Assembly: GCF_018332655.1 (NCBI RefSeq)
Contig: NZ_BOQL01000027.1
Location: 1-64,000 of the forward strand
DNA length: 64,000 bases
Direction of reading: 5' to 3'
From: Actinoplanes auranticolor
Lineage (GTDB): Bacteria > Actinomycetota > Actinomycetes > Mycobacteriales > Micromonosporaceae
Numbering within the stretch: the stretch's first letter is position 1; each line of letters starts with the position of its first letter. This document shows, piece after piece, positions 56,931 to 64,000 of the stretch. The notes under the pieces were generated by a model. It worked only from the letters and a program-made list of their open reading frames with translations. It made no database searches and was not told the DNA's origin. Made by a program: the position numbers and the translations under genes.

Positions 56931-58538
56931 GTGCGTATCCGAACAAAACTCCTGCATGCGCTGGCCGCGCTGACCGTCACGGTGCCGCTCGCGGCCGTGG
57001 CCGCGGCCACGCCGGCCCAAGCGGTCGGCCCGGCTCTGCTGCCGGTCACCGTCACCAACAACTCCGGCCGCGGCGAGGCCGTCTACGTGTACGTGATCGG
57101 CATCAACCTGAACACCAACCGCCTCGGCTACGTCAACCAGGGCGGCACCTTCACCCCGTGGCCCGCCGGCTCGCTCCCGCCCTCGCCCGCCCCCGACGTG
57201 GCGATCGGCGGCCCCGGCAACGGCGGCGCCACGACGATCAACTTCCCGCGCGGCTTCTCCGGACGGGTCTACTTCTCGCTGGGGGAGAAGCTCAAGTTCT
57301 TCCTGACCCCGGACGGGCTGGTGCAGCCGGCGCCGTGGGCCAGCGGCGACGCCAACTACAACATCCTGTTCGACTGGAGCGAGTTCACCTACAACGATGC
57401 CGGCCTGTGGCTCAACAGCTCGCAGGTCGACATGTTCTCGGTGCCGCACGCGGTGACGGTGACCGGTGCCTCGGGCGCGACCAAGAAGACCGGCGAGCCG
57501 GTGAACAACGGCCGCAACAACGTGTTCAACGCCATCAAGGCGCAGCCGGGCTGGGCCAACACGGTGTACACCCGTTCGGACGGGACCGTGCTGCGGGCGC
57601 TGGCCCCGGGCAAGGCGGCGGGCGCCGGGCTGTTCAACGCGAACTACCTGGACTCGTACATCACGTCGGCGTGGAACGCGTACACGACCAAGACGCTCAC
57701 CGTGGTGCCGTTCGGTGACCAGCCGAACACCAAGTACTTCGGCCGGACCTCCGGCAACGTCATGAACTTCACGAACAGCGCCGGTCAGCAGGTGGCCTCC
57801 TTCAACAAGCCCTCGTCGGCCAGCGTGTGGGGCTGCGACGGTGACCTGCCGGCGCCGAACGACCTGGTGAAGGGCCCGATCTCGCGGACCCTGTGCGCGG
57901 CGCTGAACCGCGGCACGCTGGGCACCATCGACACCCAGCCGAGCACCAACGCGGCGCAGTTCTACCAGAACAACCCGACCAACCAGTACGCCAAGATCAT
58001 CCACCAGAACATGGTCGACGGTAAGGCGTACGCGTTCGCCTTCGACGACGTCGGCGCCTTCGAGTCGCTGGTGCACGACGGCGACCCGCGCGCGGCCGGG
58101 CTGATCCTGACCCCGTTCGGTGCGGGCGGGCCGACCACGCCGCCGCCGGCGGGCGGGGGACAGGCCCTGATCAGCAACTGGAACGGCAAGTGCGTCGACG
58201 TGCCGAACGCCGGCTTCGTCGACAGCGCCCCGCTGCAGACGTGGACCTGCAACGGATCCAACGCCCAGAAGTGGACGTCGGTGGGCGGCGCCCTGCAGAC
58301 GCAGAACAACAAGTGCATGGACGCAGCCGGCGGCGCGACGGCCAACGGCACGCCGGTGCAGCTCTACACCTGCAACGGAACGGCGGCTCAGCAGTTCGTG
58401 CTGTCGGGAGCGGGTGACCTGGTGAACCCGCAATCGAACCGCTGCGTGGACATCAAGGACTGGAACGCTGCCGACGGTGGCCGCCTCCAGCTCTGGGACT
58501 GCGGGGGCTCGGCCAACCAGAAGTGGCGCAAGGGCTGA
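56931..58538 (+). CDS. Secreted GH64 beta-1,3-glucanase with ricin-type lectin domain
   Basis: 535 aa. A signal peptide (about 1-32) precedes a GH64 thaumatin-like catalytic domain (about 35-415). The acidic pair Glu151 (DWSEFTY) and Asp167 (SSQVDMFS) is 16 residues apart, as in the laminaripentaose-producing enzyme of Streptomyces matensis. A Pro/Gly linker leads to a C-terminal ricin B-type beta-trefoil (about 425-535) with repeated Q-x-W motifs (QKWTS, QQFVL, QKWRKG). It would cut beta-1,3-glucan of fungal or algal walls. GTG at 56931 with GAGGAG upstream is preferred over a frame extension that starts inside the operator. Confidence 0.92.
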   Translation: MRIRTKLLHALAALTVTVPLAAVAAATPAQAVGPALLPVTVTNNSGRGEAVYVYVIGINLNTNRLGYVNQGGTFTPWPAGSLPPSPAPDVAIGGPGNGGATTINFPRGFSGRVYFSLGEKLKFFLTPDGLVQPAPWASGDANYNILFDWSEFTYNDAGLWLNSSQVDMFSVPHAVTVTGASGATKKTGEPVNNGRNNVFNAIKAQPGWANTVYTRSDGTVLRALAPGKAAGAGLFNANYLDSYITSAWNAYTTKTLTVVPFGDQPNTKYFGRTSGNVMNFTNSAGQQVASFNKPSSASVWGCDGDLPAPNDLVKGPISRTLCAALNRGTLGTIDTQPSTNAAQFYQNNPTNQYAKIIHQNMVDGKAYAFAFDDVGAFESLVHDGDPRAAGLILTPFGAGGPTTPPPAGGGQALISNWNGKCVDVPNAGFVDSAPLQTWTCNGSNAQKWTSVGGALQTQNNKCMDAAGGATANGTPVQLYTCNGTAAQQFVLSGAGDLVNPQSNRCVDIKDWNAADGGRLQLWDCGGSANQKWRKG

Positions 58539-58550
58539 CGGTGCGGTGAT

Positions 58551-58583
58551 CGGCGGGCCTGCGCGGCATTCGCAGGCCCGCCG
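58551..58583. terminator. First of twin hairpins after the GH64 gene
   Basis: A perfect 13-bp stem, CGGCGGGCCTGCG and its complement, with a 7-nt loop, 12 nt past the GH64 stop. It can end transcription from either side. Confidence 0.75.
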
Positions 58584-58602
58584 CCCGCCACCTTGCGGTA
58601 TC

Positions 58603-58634
58603 CGGCGGGCCTGCTGACGTGCGCAGGCCCGCCG
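58603..58634. terminator. Second of twin hairpins
   Basis: A 12-bp stem with the same arm, CGGCGGGCCTGC, and an 8-nt loop, 52 bp from the first copy. The pair forms a tandem terminator between convergent genes; the next ~190 bp up to the SWIM gene stop hold nothing else I recognise. Confidence 0.7.
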
Positions 58635-58823
58635 AAATCCGTCCATTGCCGCGACCGCCCCGGCCGGCCCGGCGACCGGGGCTCGACGTGGGTAGCGGTG
58701 CCGACGACGAGCCGGACGCCGGCAGCGACCGGACCGATGTGACGACGGGCCACCGCGGCCGCGCCGGGCCTGTGCGGACAGCGAGGCGGCGTGACCGCGA
58801 CAACTACCCGGCCACCCGGCGAA

Positions 58824-59654
58824 CTATGGGGACGACGGGTCGGCGAGGTCGCGGTAGGCCGGGCGGAGGATGTCGACCAGCGGGATGTGGCGGACGCGGA
58901 TCTGGGGGGCGTCCAGCACCCGCAGCAACAGCTCCGGCGGCACCGTCACCCGGCCCGGGCGTTCGCGCAGCCGGCTCAGCGAGATGGCCGGTGTGTAGAA
59001 GTCGGTCAGCCGTGCCTGGAGCTCGACCTCCTCCACCGCGAGCGGATCGATGGTCTCGACCGGCTCGGGCAGGCCGCGCAGCGCGGCCAGCAACTCGTCC
59101 CGGCCGCGTCCGCGCCAGGCCAGCACCAGGAACGGGTCGTCGTCGAAGGCCTCCGCCAGCACGTAGAGCACCGCGGACACGTGCTTGCACGGCGTGCCCC
59201 AGTCCGGGCACGAGCAGGCCATCCCCAGTGCGGACGGGAACAGCGGCAGCTCCAGCTCGTCGAACAGGTCCACCAGCTCGTGCGGGATCTCGCCGGCCAG
59301 CAGGGCCGCGCGATACAGCGCCTGTGACCCCAGTGCCGCCAGCACCCGCGTCCACTGTGCGTCGTCGTACGCCGGGATGTCGATCGTCACCTCGTACGGC
59401 TGCGGCCGCGAGCCCTGCACCCGTCCCGCGACCCGGCCCGGCGTCAGCTCGAAGCCGATGACCTGGCCTTTACGCGCGTACGCCCGCCCGCGGGACAACC
59501 GGCCCGCGTCGCAGGTGCGCTCCAGGATGTCGACGAAGCGCCGCGACCACCACTGCTCGCCGATCTTGCCGCGTTTGGCGCGTACGGCGATGCCGCCGTC
59601 CACCTGGATCGGCCCGGTGCTGTCGAACCAGCGTCCCTGCGGGTCCACGGGCAT
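58824..59654 (-). CDS. SWIM zinc-finger protein
   Basis: 276 aa. The SWIM motif C-x-C-xn-C-x-H is seen as ACSCPDWGTPCKHVSAVLY (Cys147, Cys149, Cys156, His158), with a conserved N-terminal region (WWSRRFVDILERTCDAGRLSRGRAYARKGQV). It follows the SNF2-type gene with a 2-bp gap. SWIM proteins in this position accompany bacterial SNF2 ATPases and probably bind nucleic acid, but their joint role is unsettled. Confidence 0.9.
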   Translation of the reverse strand: MPVDPQGRWFDSTGPIQVDGGIAVRAKRGKIGEQWWSRRFVDILERTCDAGRLSRGRAYARKGQVIGFELTPGRVAGRVQGSRPQPYEVTIDIPAYDDAQWTRVLAALGSQALYRAALLAGEIPHELVDLFDELELPLFPSALGMACSCPDWGTPCKHVSAVLYVLAEAFDDDPFLVLAWRGRGRDELLAALRGLPEPVETIDPLAVEEVELQARLTDFYTPAISLSRLRERPGRVTVPPELLLRVLDAPQIRVRHIPLVDILRPAYRDLADPSSP

Positions 59655-59656
59655 CC

Positions 59657-62600
59657 TCAGCTCACCGCCACCGGGTCGAGCGCGAACAGTTCCCGCAGCT
59701 GGTCGGTGTTGAGGTCGGTGACCCAGTCCTCGCCCGTACCGACCACCGAGGACGCCAGCGCCTTCTTGCGCTCGATCATCGCGTCGATCTTCTCCTCCAG
59801 CGTGCCGGTGCAGATGAACTTGCGGACCTGCACGTTGCGGGACTGTCCGATGCGGAACGCCCGGTCGGTGGCCTGGTCCTCGACCGCCGGGTTCCACCAG
59901 CGGTCCACGTGGATGACGTGGTTGGCCGCCGTGAGATTCAGGCCCGTCCCGGCCGCCTTGAGCGAGAGCAGGAACAGCATCGGCTCCGTGTCGGTCTGGA
60001 AGCGTTCGACCAGCTCGTCGCGCCGCGCCTTGGACAGTCCACCGTGGAGCCACAGCACGGGCCGGTCCAGATGCGCGGCCAGGTACGGCTGCAGCATCGT
60101 CCCGAACTCCGAATACTGCGTGAAGACCAGGGCCTTGTCGCCGTCGGTGATGATCTCCTCGGTCAGCTCCTCCAGCCGGGCCAGCTTGCCGGAGCGGCCG
60201 GGCAACCGCGAGCCGTCCTTGAGCAGGTGGGCGGGATGGTTGCAGACCTGCTTGAGCTTGGTCATCGCGGCGATCACGTTGCCCCGCCGCTGGATGCCCT
60301 CGCTGTTGTCGATGACGGCCATCATGTCCTCGACCACAGCCTGGTACAGCGTCGCCTGCTCGGCGGTGAGGGTGCACCAGACCTTCATCTCGTTCTTCTC
60401 CGGCAGGTCCGAGATGATCGACTTGTCCGTTTTGAGGCGGCGCAGGACGAACGGCCCGGTGGCGCGTTTGAGTGCGGCCGTCGCGTCGGCGTCCCCGCGT
60501 ACCTCGATCGGCTCCTGGAATCGGCGGCGGAACCGCTTCGCGGGCCCGAGCAGCCCGGGGTTGCAGAACTCCATGATGGACCACAGCTCGGCGAGGTGGT
60601 TCTCCACCGGCGTGCCGGTCAGGGCCAGCCGGGTCCGGGCCGGGATGGCGCGTACCGCCTGGGCCTGCCGGGTGCCGCTGTTCTTGATGGCCTGCGCCTC
60701 GTCACACGCGATCCGTCCCCATTGGACCTCGCGCAGAACGCCGAGATCGCGCAGGGCGGTGCCGTAGGTCGTGATGACGAGATCGGCCGTGGCGACCGCG
60801 GACCGGAAGTCCTCGTCACGCTTGCGGGCCCCGCCGTGATGGACGTGCACCCGCAGCGACGGCGCGAACCGGGCGGCTTCCTTCTGCCAGTTGCTGACCA
60901 GTGACATCGGGCAGACCAGCAGAGTCGGCGCGACCGGCACGTCGGGATCCGTACGCTCGGCGAGCAGCAGCGACAACGTCTGCGCCGTCTTCCCGAGGCC
61001 CATGTCGTCGGCGAGGATGCCACCCAGGCCGAGCCGGGCCAGGAAGTGCAGCCACGACAGTCCCCGCTCCTGGTACGGCCGCAGCGTCCCCTGGAAAGCC
61101 GCGGGTGTGGGCACCGGCGTGAGCCGCTCGGCCGCCTGCCCGGAGATCAGGTCACCGAGCGCCCCGTCGGCGGCCACCTCGACCAGCGGCAGATCCTCCT
61201 CGCCGCCGTCGACCACCTGCTGCAGCACCTCGCCGGCGGTCAGCTCACCCTCGCGGCGCTTGCCCACGGCCTTGAGCGCGGCCTTGAGCTGCCGGTCGTC
61301 CAGCTCGACCCACTGCCCGCGGACCCGCACCAGCGGCACCTTGAGCCGGGCCAGCTCGGCCAGCTCCTCGGCGCTGACCGTGCCGTCGCCGATCACCAGG
61401 TCGATACGGAAGTCGACCAGCTGCTCCAGGCCGAACCCGGAGTCGGCGGCGGCCTTGCCGGACGGCGTCTTGCTGCGGGTGCGGGTGGTGAGCTTCAGCC
61501 CGACCGCCTTGCGCCCGGCCCAGGCCGGCAGCTGCACGCCGAAGCCGGCTGCCTGCAGCAGGGGAGCGGCCTGGCGGAGGAAGTCGTGGGCCTCGCCCGT
61601 GTTCAGGGCCATGCCCGCCGGCCGGGCGTCCAGCAACGCCTCGTGCAGAGCGGGGAACAGCCGGACCGCGCGGCCGAGCCCGGCGAGCAGTGTCTCGTCG
61701 GGATTGGCCGGCAGGCCGGGCATGCGCGCACCGGTCCAGAGGTCCTCGGCGGGCAGGTAGAGGCTCGGGTCGTCGGCGGACTGCAGGGCGAAGTCGAGCG
61801 CCCAGTCGTCGGTGCCGGGCGCGGGCTCGGTCAGCCGGAAGCTGACCCGGATCGGGCCGTTGGCGTCGTGCGCCGAGCGCAACCAGCCGACCAGGGGCTT
61901 GGACAGCTCGGCGACCTCGGCCGCCTTCGCCCCCGGCAGCGAGGGGTCGGCGCCGGTCAGCGAGAAGAGCCAGCGCTCGGCGAGCGCTGTCCGGGGACCG
62001 GGGCGCAGCCCCAACAGCATCCGCTCCGGCATCAGGGAGCGGGCGGCGGTGTCCACCAGGACCTCGAGCGCGTCCCGCAAGGTGCGGCCGACACTGCCCG
62101 CGGCGCCGGTGTCGTCGGACGACCCGCCCACCGCGGCCGAGCGGCACACCGGTGGCATGGCCGCCGCGAAATCCCGGTAGCCGGCCGCGTCGGCCCCGGT
62201 GAGCACCGGCCGCCAGCGCCCGGCGGGCGTCCCCGACTCCACCACCAGCTGGGGCAGCATCCGGCCCCGGCGAGCCATGTCGCAGGCGTGCCCGGCCAGC
62301 ACGCACAGATACCGCAGCGACGCCGCGGCGAGCCAGGGCCCGTCCGGATCGGGCTCGGCCAGTGCACCCAGCGCGGTCAGCGCCAGCTCGCCCGGCAGCA
62401 CCAGCGCCGGCGTCTCCCAGGCGGCGAGTCGCAGCCCCCGGCCCGGTGCCTCGCTGCCGGCCTCCGGCGACGGCAGCGGGCCCTTGGCCGTCCCGGGCAG
62501 CTGCAGGGTCAGCTCCGACTCGGCGGCCTTGGCCAGCGCGTCCCGGAGGTCGTCCGACGAGCCGGTCAAAGCCGCGGCGAGCCCTCCGGCCGACACCGCG

Positions 62601-62725
62601 AACGGGTGGGGCCGGCGGCGGGCCCGGGAAGAGGTGGTCAGGGGGAGAGCGGGATCCTCGGCCCAGAGCGCGAGCCTCCCGGGCGCCGACTCACCGGCGA
62701 TCCACACGCCATGCACGACGAGCAC
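59657..62725 (-). CDS. SNF2-family DEAD/DEAH-like ATPase
   Basis: 1022 aa. A ~500-residue N-terminal region typical of bacterial SNF2 partners of SWIM proteins precedes the ATPase core: DDMGLGKTAQ (motif I), CPMSLVSNWQKE, the DEAQ motif II in CDEAQAIKNS, LTGTPVENHLAELWS (III), and C-lobe motifs including FTQYSEFG, SLKAAGTGLNL and DRAFRIGQSR. These enzymes translocate on duplex DNA; bacterial examples act in transcription recycling or, in some contexts, phage defence. GTG start with GGAG 5 nt upstream. Confidence 0.93.
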   Translation of the reverse strand: MLVVHGVWIAGESAPGRLALWAEDPALPLTTSSRARRRPHPFAVSAGGLAAALTGSSDDLRDALAKAAESELTLQLPGTAKGPLPSPEAGSEAPGRGLRLAAWETPALVLPGELALTALGALAEPDPDGPWLAAASLRYLCVLAGHACDMARRGRMLPQLVVESGTPAGRWRPVLTGADAAGYRDFAAAMPPVCRSAAVGGSSDDTGAAGSVGRTLRDALEVLVDTAARSLMPERMLLGLRPGPRTALAERWLFSLTGADPSLPGAKAAEVAELSKPLVGWLRSAHDANGPIRVSFRLTEPAPGTDDWALDFALQSADDPSLYLPAEDLWTGARMPGLPANPDETLLAGLGRAVRLFPALHEALLDARPAGMALNTGEAHDFLRQAAPLLQAAGFGVQLPAWAGRKAVGLKLTTRTRSKTPSGKAAADSGFGLEQLVDFRIDLVIGDGTVSAEELAELARLKVPLVRVRGQWVELDDRQLKAALKAVGKRREGELTAGEVLQQVVDGGEEDLPLVEVAADGALGDLISGQAAERLTPVPTPAAFQGTLRPYQERGLSWLHFLARLGLGGILADDMGLGKTAQTLSLLLAERTDPDVPVAPTLLVCPMSLVSNWQKEAARFAPSLRVHVHHGGARKRDEDFRSAVATADLVITTYGTALRDLGVLREVQWGRIACDEAQAIKNSGTRQAQAVRAIPARTRLALTGTPVENHLAELWSIMEFCNPGLLGPAKRFRRRFQEPIEVRGDADATAALKRATGPFVLRRLKTDKSIISDLPEKNEMKVWCTLTAEQATLYQAVVEDMMAVIDNSEGIQRRGNVIAAMTKLKQVCNHPAHLLKDGSRLPGRSGKLARLEELTEEIITDGDKALVFTQYSEFGTMLQPYLAAHLDRPVLWLHGGLSKARRDELVERFQTDTEPMLFLLSLKAAGTGLNLTAANHVIHVDRWWNPAVEDQATDRAFRIGQSRNVQVRKFICTGTLEEKIDAMIERKKALASSVVGTGEDWVTDLNTDQLRELFALDPVAVS

Positions 62726-62780
62726 TGCGACTCCGATTCCGATCGACCTGTCGAGGTTAACGACTGAACGCGCCCGTGGC

Positions 62781-63161
62781 TCAGGCGGCAGGCCATTCGA
62801 CCAGCTCGTACGAGATGCCGTTGGGGTCGGAGACCATGAAGAGGCGCTCCCCCCACGGCTCCTCGCGCAGCGGGAGCGTGATCGGCACGCCCTCCGCGCG
62901 CAGGCGCTCCTGCTCGGCCTCGAGATCGTCCACCACGAAGGCCACGATCACGCCCGTCGCGCGCTGCTCCCGCAACGGCTCGGGCAGCACCTCGATGCCC
63001 CGGCGCAGGAAGACCACGTCCACCGCGCCGTCGTCCCGGCCGAGGGAGGCGAATCCGTCGGCCGCCATCCGCTCGACGAAGCCGAAGTGGGTGGCGAGAA
63101 ACTTGCTCGAGGCGGCGACGTCGTCGACGGTGAGCGATACAGCAGATGATGAGACCCGCAC
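62781..63161 (-). CDS. VOC family protein divergent from a TetR gene
   Basis: 126 aa, single VOC fold: SLTVDDVAASSKFLATHFGFVERM and the C-terminal FMVSDPNGISYELVEWP. GTG start with GGGGG 5 nt upstream. It faces the TetR gene across 67 bp holding a TetR-type operator, so it is the probable target. Such pairs often bind or modify small toxic compounds. Confidence 0.85.
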   Translation of the reverse strand: MRVSSSAVSLTVDDVAASSKFLATHFGFVERMAADGFASLGRDDGAVDVVFLRRGIEVLPEPLREQRATGVIVAFVVDDLEAEQERLRAEGVPITLPLREEPWGERLFMVSDPNGISYELVEWPAA

Positions 63162-63186
63162 CGGAACCCCCAGGCTGATTAGTTGG

Positions 63187-63207
63187 ACGCCGTATAAGAT
63201 ACGTCGT
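63187..63207. promoter_or_regulatory. TetR-type operator between divergent VOC and TetR genes
   Basis: ACGCCGTAT (63187-63195) and ATACGTCGT (63199-63207) are 9-bp arms with one mismatch and a 3-nt spacer. TATAAG within it may be part of a -10 element. Confidence 0.7.
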
Positions 63208-63228
63208 ACAAGAAAGGAGTGCCACCCC

Positions 63229-63999
63229 GTGGCCGAGGCGCGACGCACCATCGACCTGCTCTGGTTCGACCAGCCGGCGAGCCGGCGCGGCCGCAAGAAG
63301 GGCCTGACCGTGGCCCAGGTCGTCGATGCCGCCATCACGCTCGCCGACGACGAGGGGCTCGACGCGGTGAGCATGCGGCGGGTGGCCCAGGAGCTGGGCG
63401 TCGTGCCCATGACGCTGTACACGTACGTGCCGGACAAGGCCGCTCTGCTCGACCTCATGCTCGACGCCGTCTACCTGCGGATGTCGCGGGAAGGCGGCGC
63501 GGAGGCGTCCTGGCGGGAGCGGCTGGCGGCGGTGGCGGAGGACAACCGGCTGCTCTACGCCCAGCACCCCTGGGCGGCGGGCATCTCGCAGAGCCGGCCG
63601 CCACTGGGCCCCGGCCTGATGGCGAAGTACGAGTACGAGCTGCGCGCCTTCGACGGCACCGGCCTCGACGACGTGGAGACCGACTCCGCGCTGACGTACC
63701 TGCTCGGTTTCGTGCAGGCCTCCGCCCGGGCCGCCGCGGACGCGCGGGCCGCGGCCGAGCGCAGCGCTCGCACTGATCAGGAGTGGTGGGCGGAGAACGG
63801 CCCGCTGCTGGAGAAGGTCTTCGATCCGCAGGCCTACCCGACGGCCGTGCGGGTCGGCGCCGCGGCGGGCGCCGCGCTGGGTGCCGCCTTCGATCCCGGC
63901 CATGCGTACGCCTTCGGCCTCGAACGGGTCCTCGACGGCCTCGGTGTGCTGATCGAGCGCCGGAGCCGCGAGCGGGACGTCAGTGACCGACGCCGCTGA
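63229..63999 (+). CDS. TetR/AcrR family regulator (TetR_C-type)
   Basis: 256 aa. HTH at about 25-70 (LTVAQVVDAAITLADDEGLDAVSMRRVAQELGVVPMTLYTYVPDK) and a TetR_C-like ligand domain with ISQSRPPLGPGLMAKYE and an Ala/Arg-rich helix. The 25-residue basic N-terminal arm (WFDQPASRRGRKKG) may contact the minor groove. GTG with AAGGAG about 9 nt upstream. It probably represses itself and the divergent VOC gene. Confidence 0.9.
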   Translation: MAEARRTIDLLWFDQPASRRGRKKGLTVAQVVDAAITLADDEGLDAVSMRRVAQELGVVPMTLYTYVPDKAALLDLMLDAVYLRMSREGGAEASWRERLAAVAEDNRLLYAQHPWAAGISQSRPPLGPGLMAKYEYELRAFDGTGLDDVETDSALTYLLGFVQASARAAADARAAAERSARTDQEWWAENGPLLEKVFDPQAYPTAVRVGAAAGAALGAAFDPGHAYAFGLERVLDGLGVLIERRSRERDVSDRRR

Positions 64000-64000
64000 C

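Overview
The window is high-GC actinobacterial chromosome with strong GC bias at third codon positions and many GTG and TTG starts. Several features suggest a Micromonosporaceae-type genome, most like Actinoplanes. These are futalosine-pathway menaquinone genes, a System II cytochrome c maturation operon next to hemL, a BldC-like regulator, a SigE-type sigma factor, a GH64 glucanase with a ricin-type lectin domain, and an LAXTG surface protein. The genus is inferred and the phylum is secure. I see no rRNA, tRNA, CRISPR array, insertion sequence or prophage.

Layout. 0-3.8 kb: a two-gene minus-strand glycosyltransferase operon (GT2, then an unusual GT-B/GT-C fusion) with a repeat-rich upstream region. 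4.2-13.3 kb: a signalling block with an RsbU-type phosphatase carrying its own anti-sigma-kinase-like ATPase domain, a soluble poly-HAMP hybrid histidine kinase with exact 276-bp internal repeats, a coupled response regulator, a frameshifted HTH gene, a VOC protein and a STAS antagonist. 13.5-19.5 kb: hemL, a histidine phosphatase, then resA-ccdA-resB-ccsB, nearly all with overlapping stop and start codons. 19.5-22.2 kb: an HTH protein with a C2H2-like Cys/His site, a gene-free kilobase rich in inverted repeats, and a secreted protein of unknown function. 22.3-27.3 kb: mqnL-mqnP, a sigma/anti-sigma pair, mqnM and a bldC-like gene. 27.5-31.3 kb: an Lrp regulator with a Cds1-type cysteine desulfhydrase, a membrane-anchored gluzincin-like protein and a glycolipid-binding-domain protein. 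31.4-37.6 kb: a DEAD-box helicase, a Ser/Pro-rich membrane protein with 54-bp repeats and an NlpC/P60 hydrolase, all on the minus strand.

37.8-43 kb: mqnE, two small membrane proteins, an M14 carboxypeptidase, a TetR regulator with its operator, and a PadR plus signal peptidase I pair. 43.1-46.1 kb: a cobalamin riboswitch and btuFCD. 46.1-49.5 kb: a VOC protein and a four-gene ABC-2 transporter operon whose regulator gene is embedded, with a conspicuous palindrome at its promoter. 49.6-53.1 kb: a GNAT acetyltransferase, a HelD-like helicase and mqnA. 53.2-58.8 kb: an LAXTG surface protein, an FMN-dependent hydroxy-acid dehydrogenase with an aldo/keto reductase, and the GH64-lectin glucanase behind a LacI-type operator. 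58.8-64 kb: a SWIM and SNF2 pair, and a divergent VOC/TetR pair.

Together the identified genes cover respiratory-chain assembly (menaquinone, heme, cytochrome c), B12 uptake, envelope and extracellular hydrolases, and partner-switching or two-component signalling. No complete novel defence or biosynthetic system is evident. The least explained items are the structured gene-free region at 20.2-21.3 kb, the PadR-linked signal peptidase with an extra N-terminal domain, the GT-B/GT-C fusion, the exact poly-HAMP repeats and the operator at 49.5 kb.
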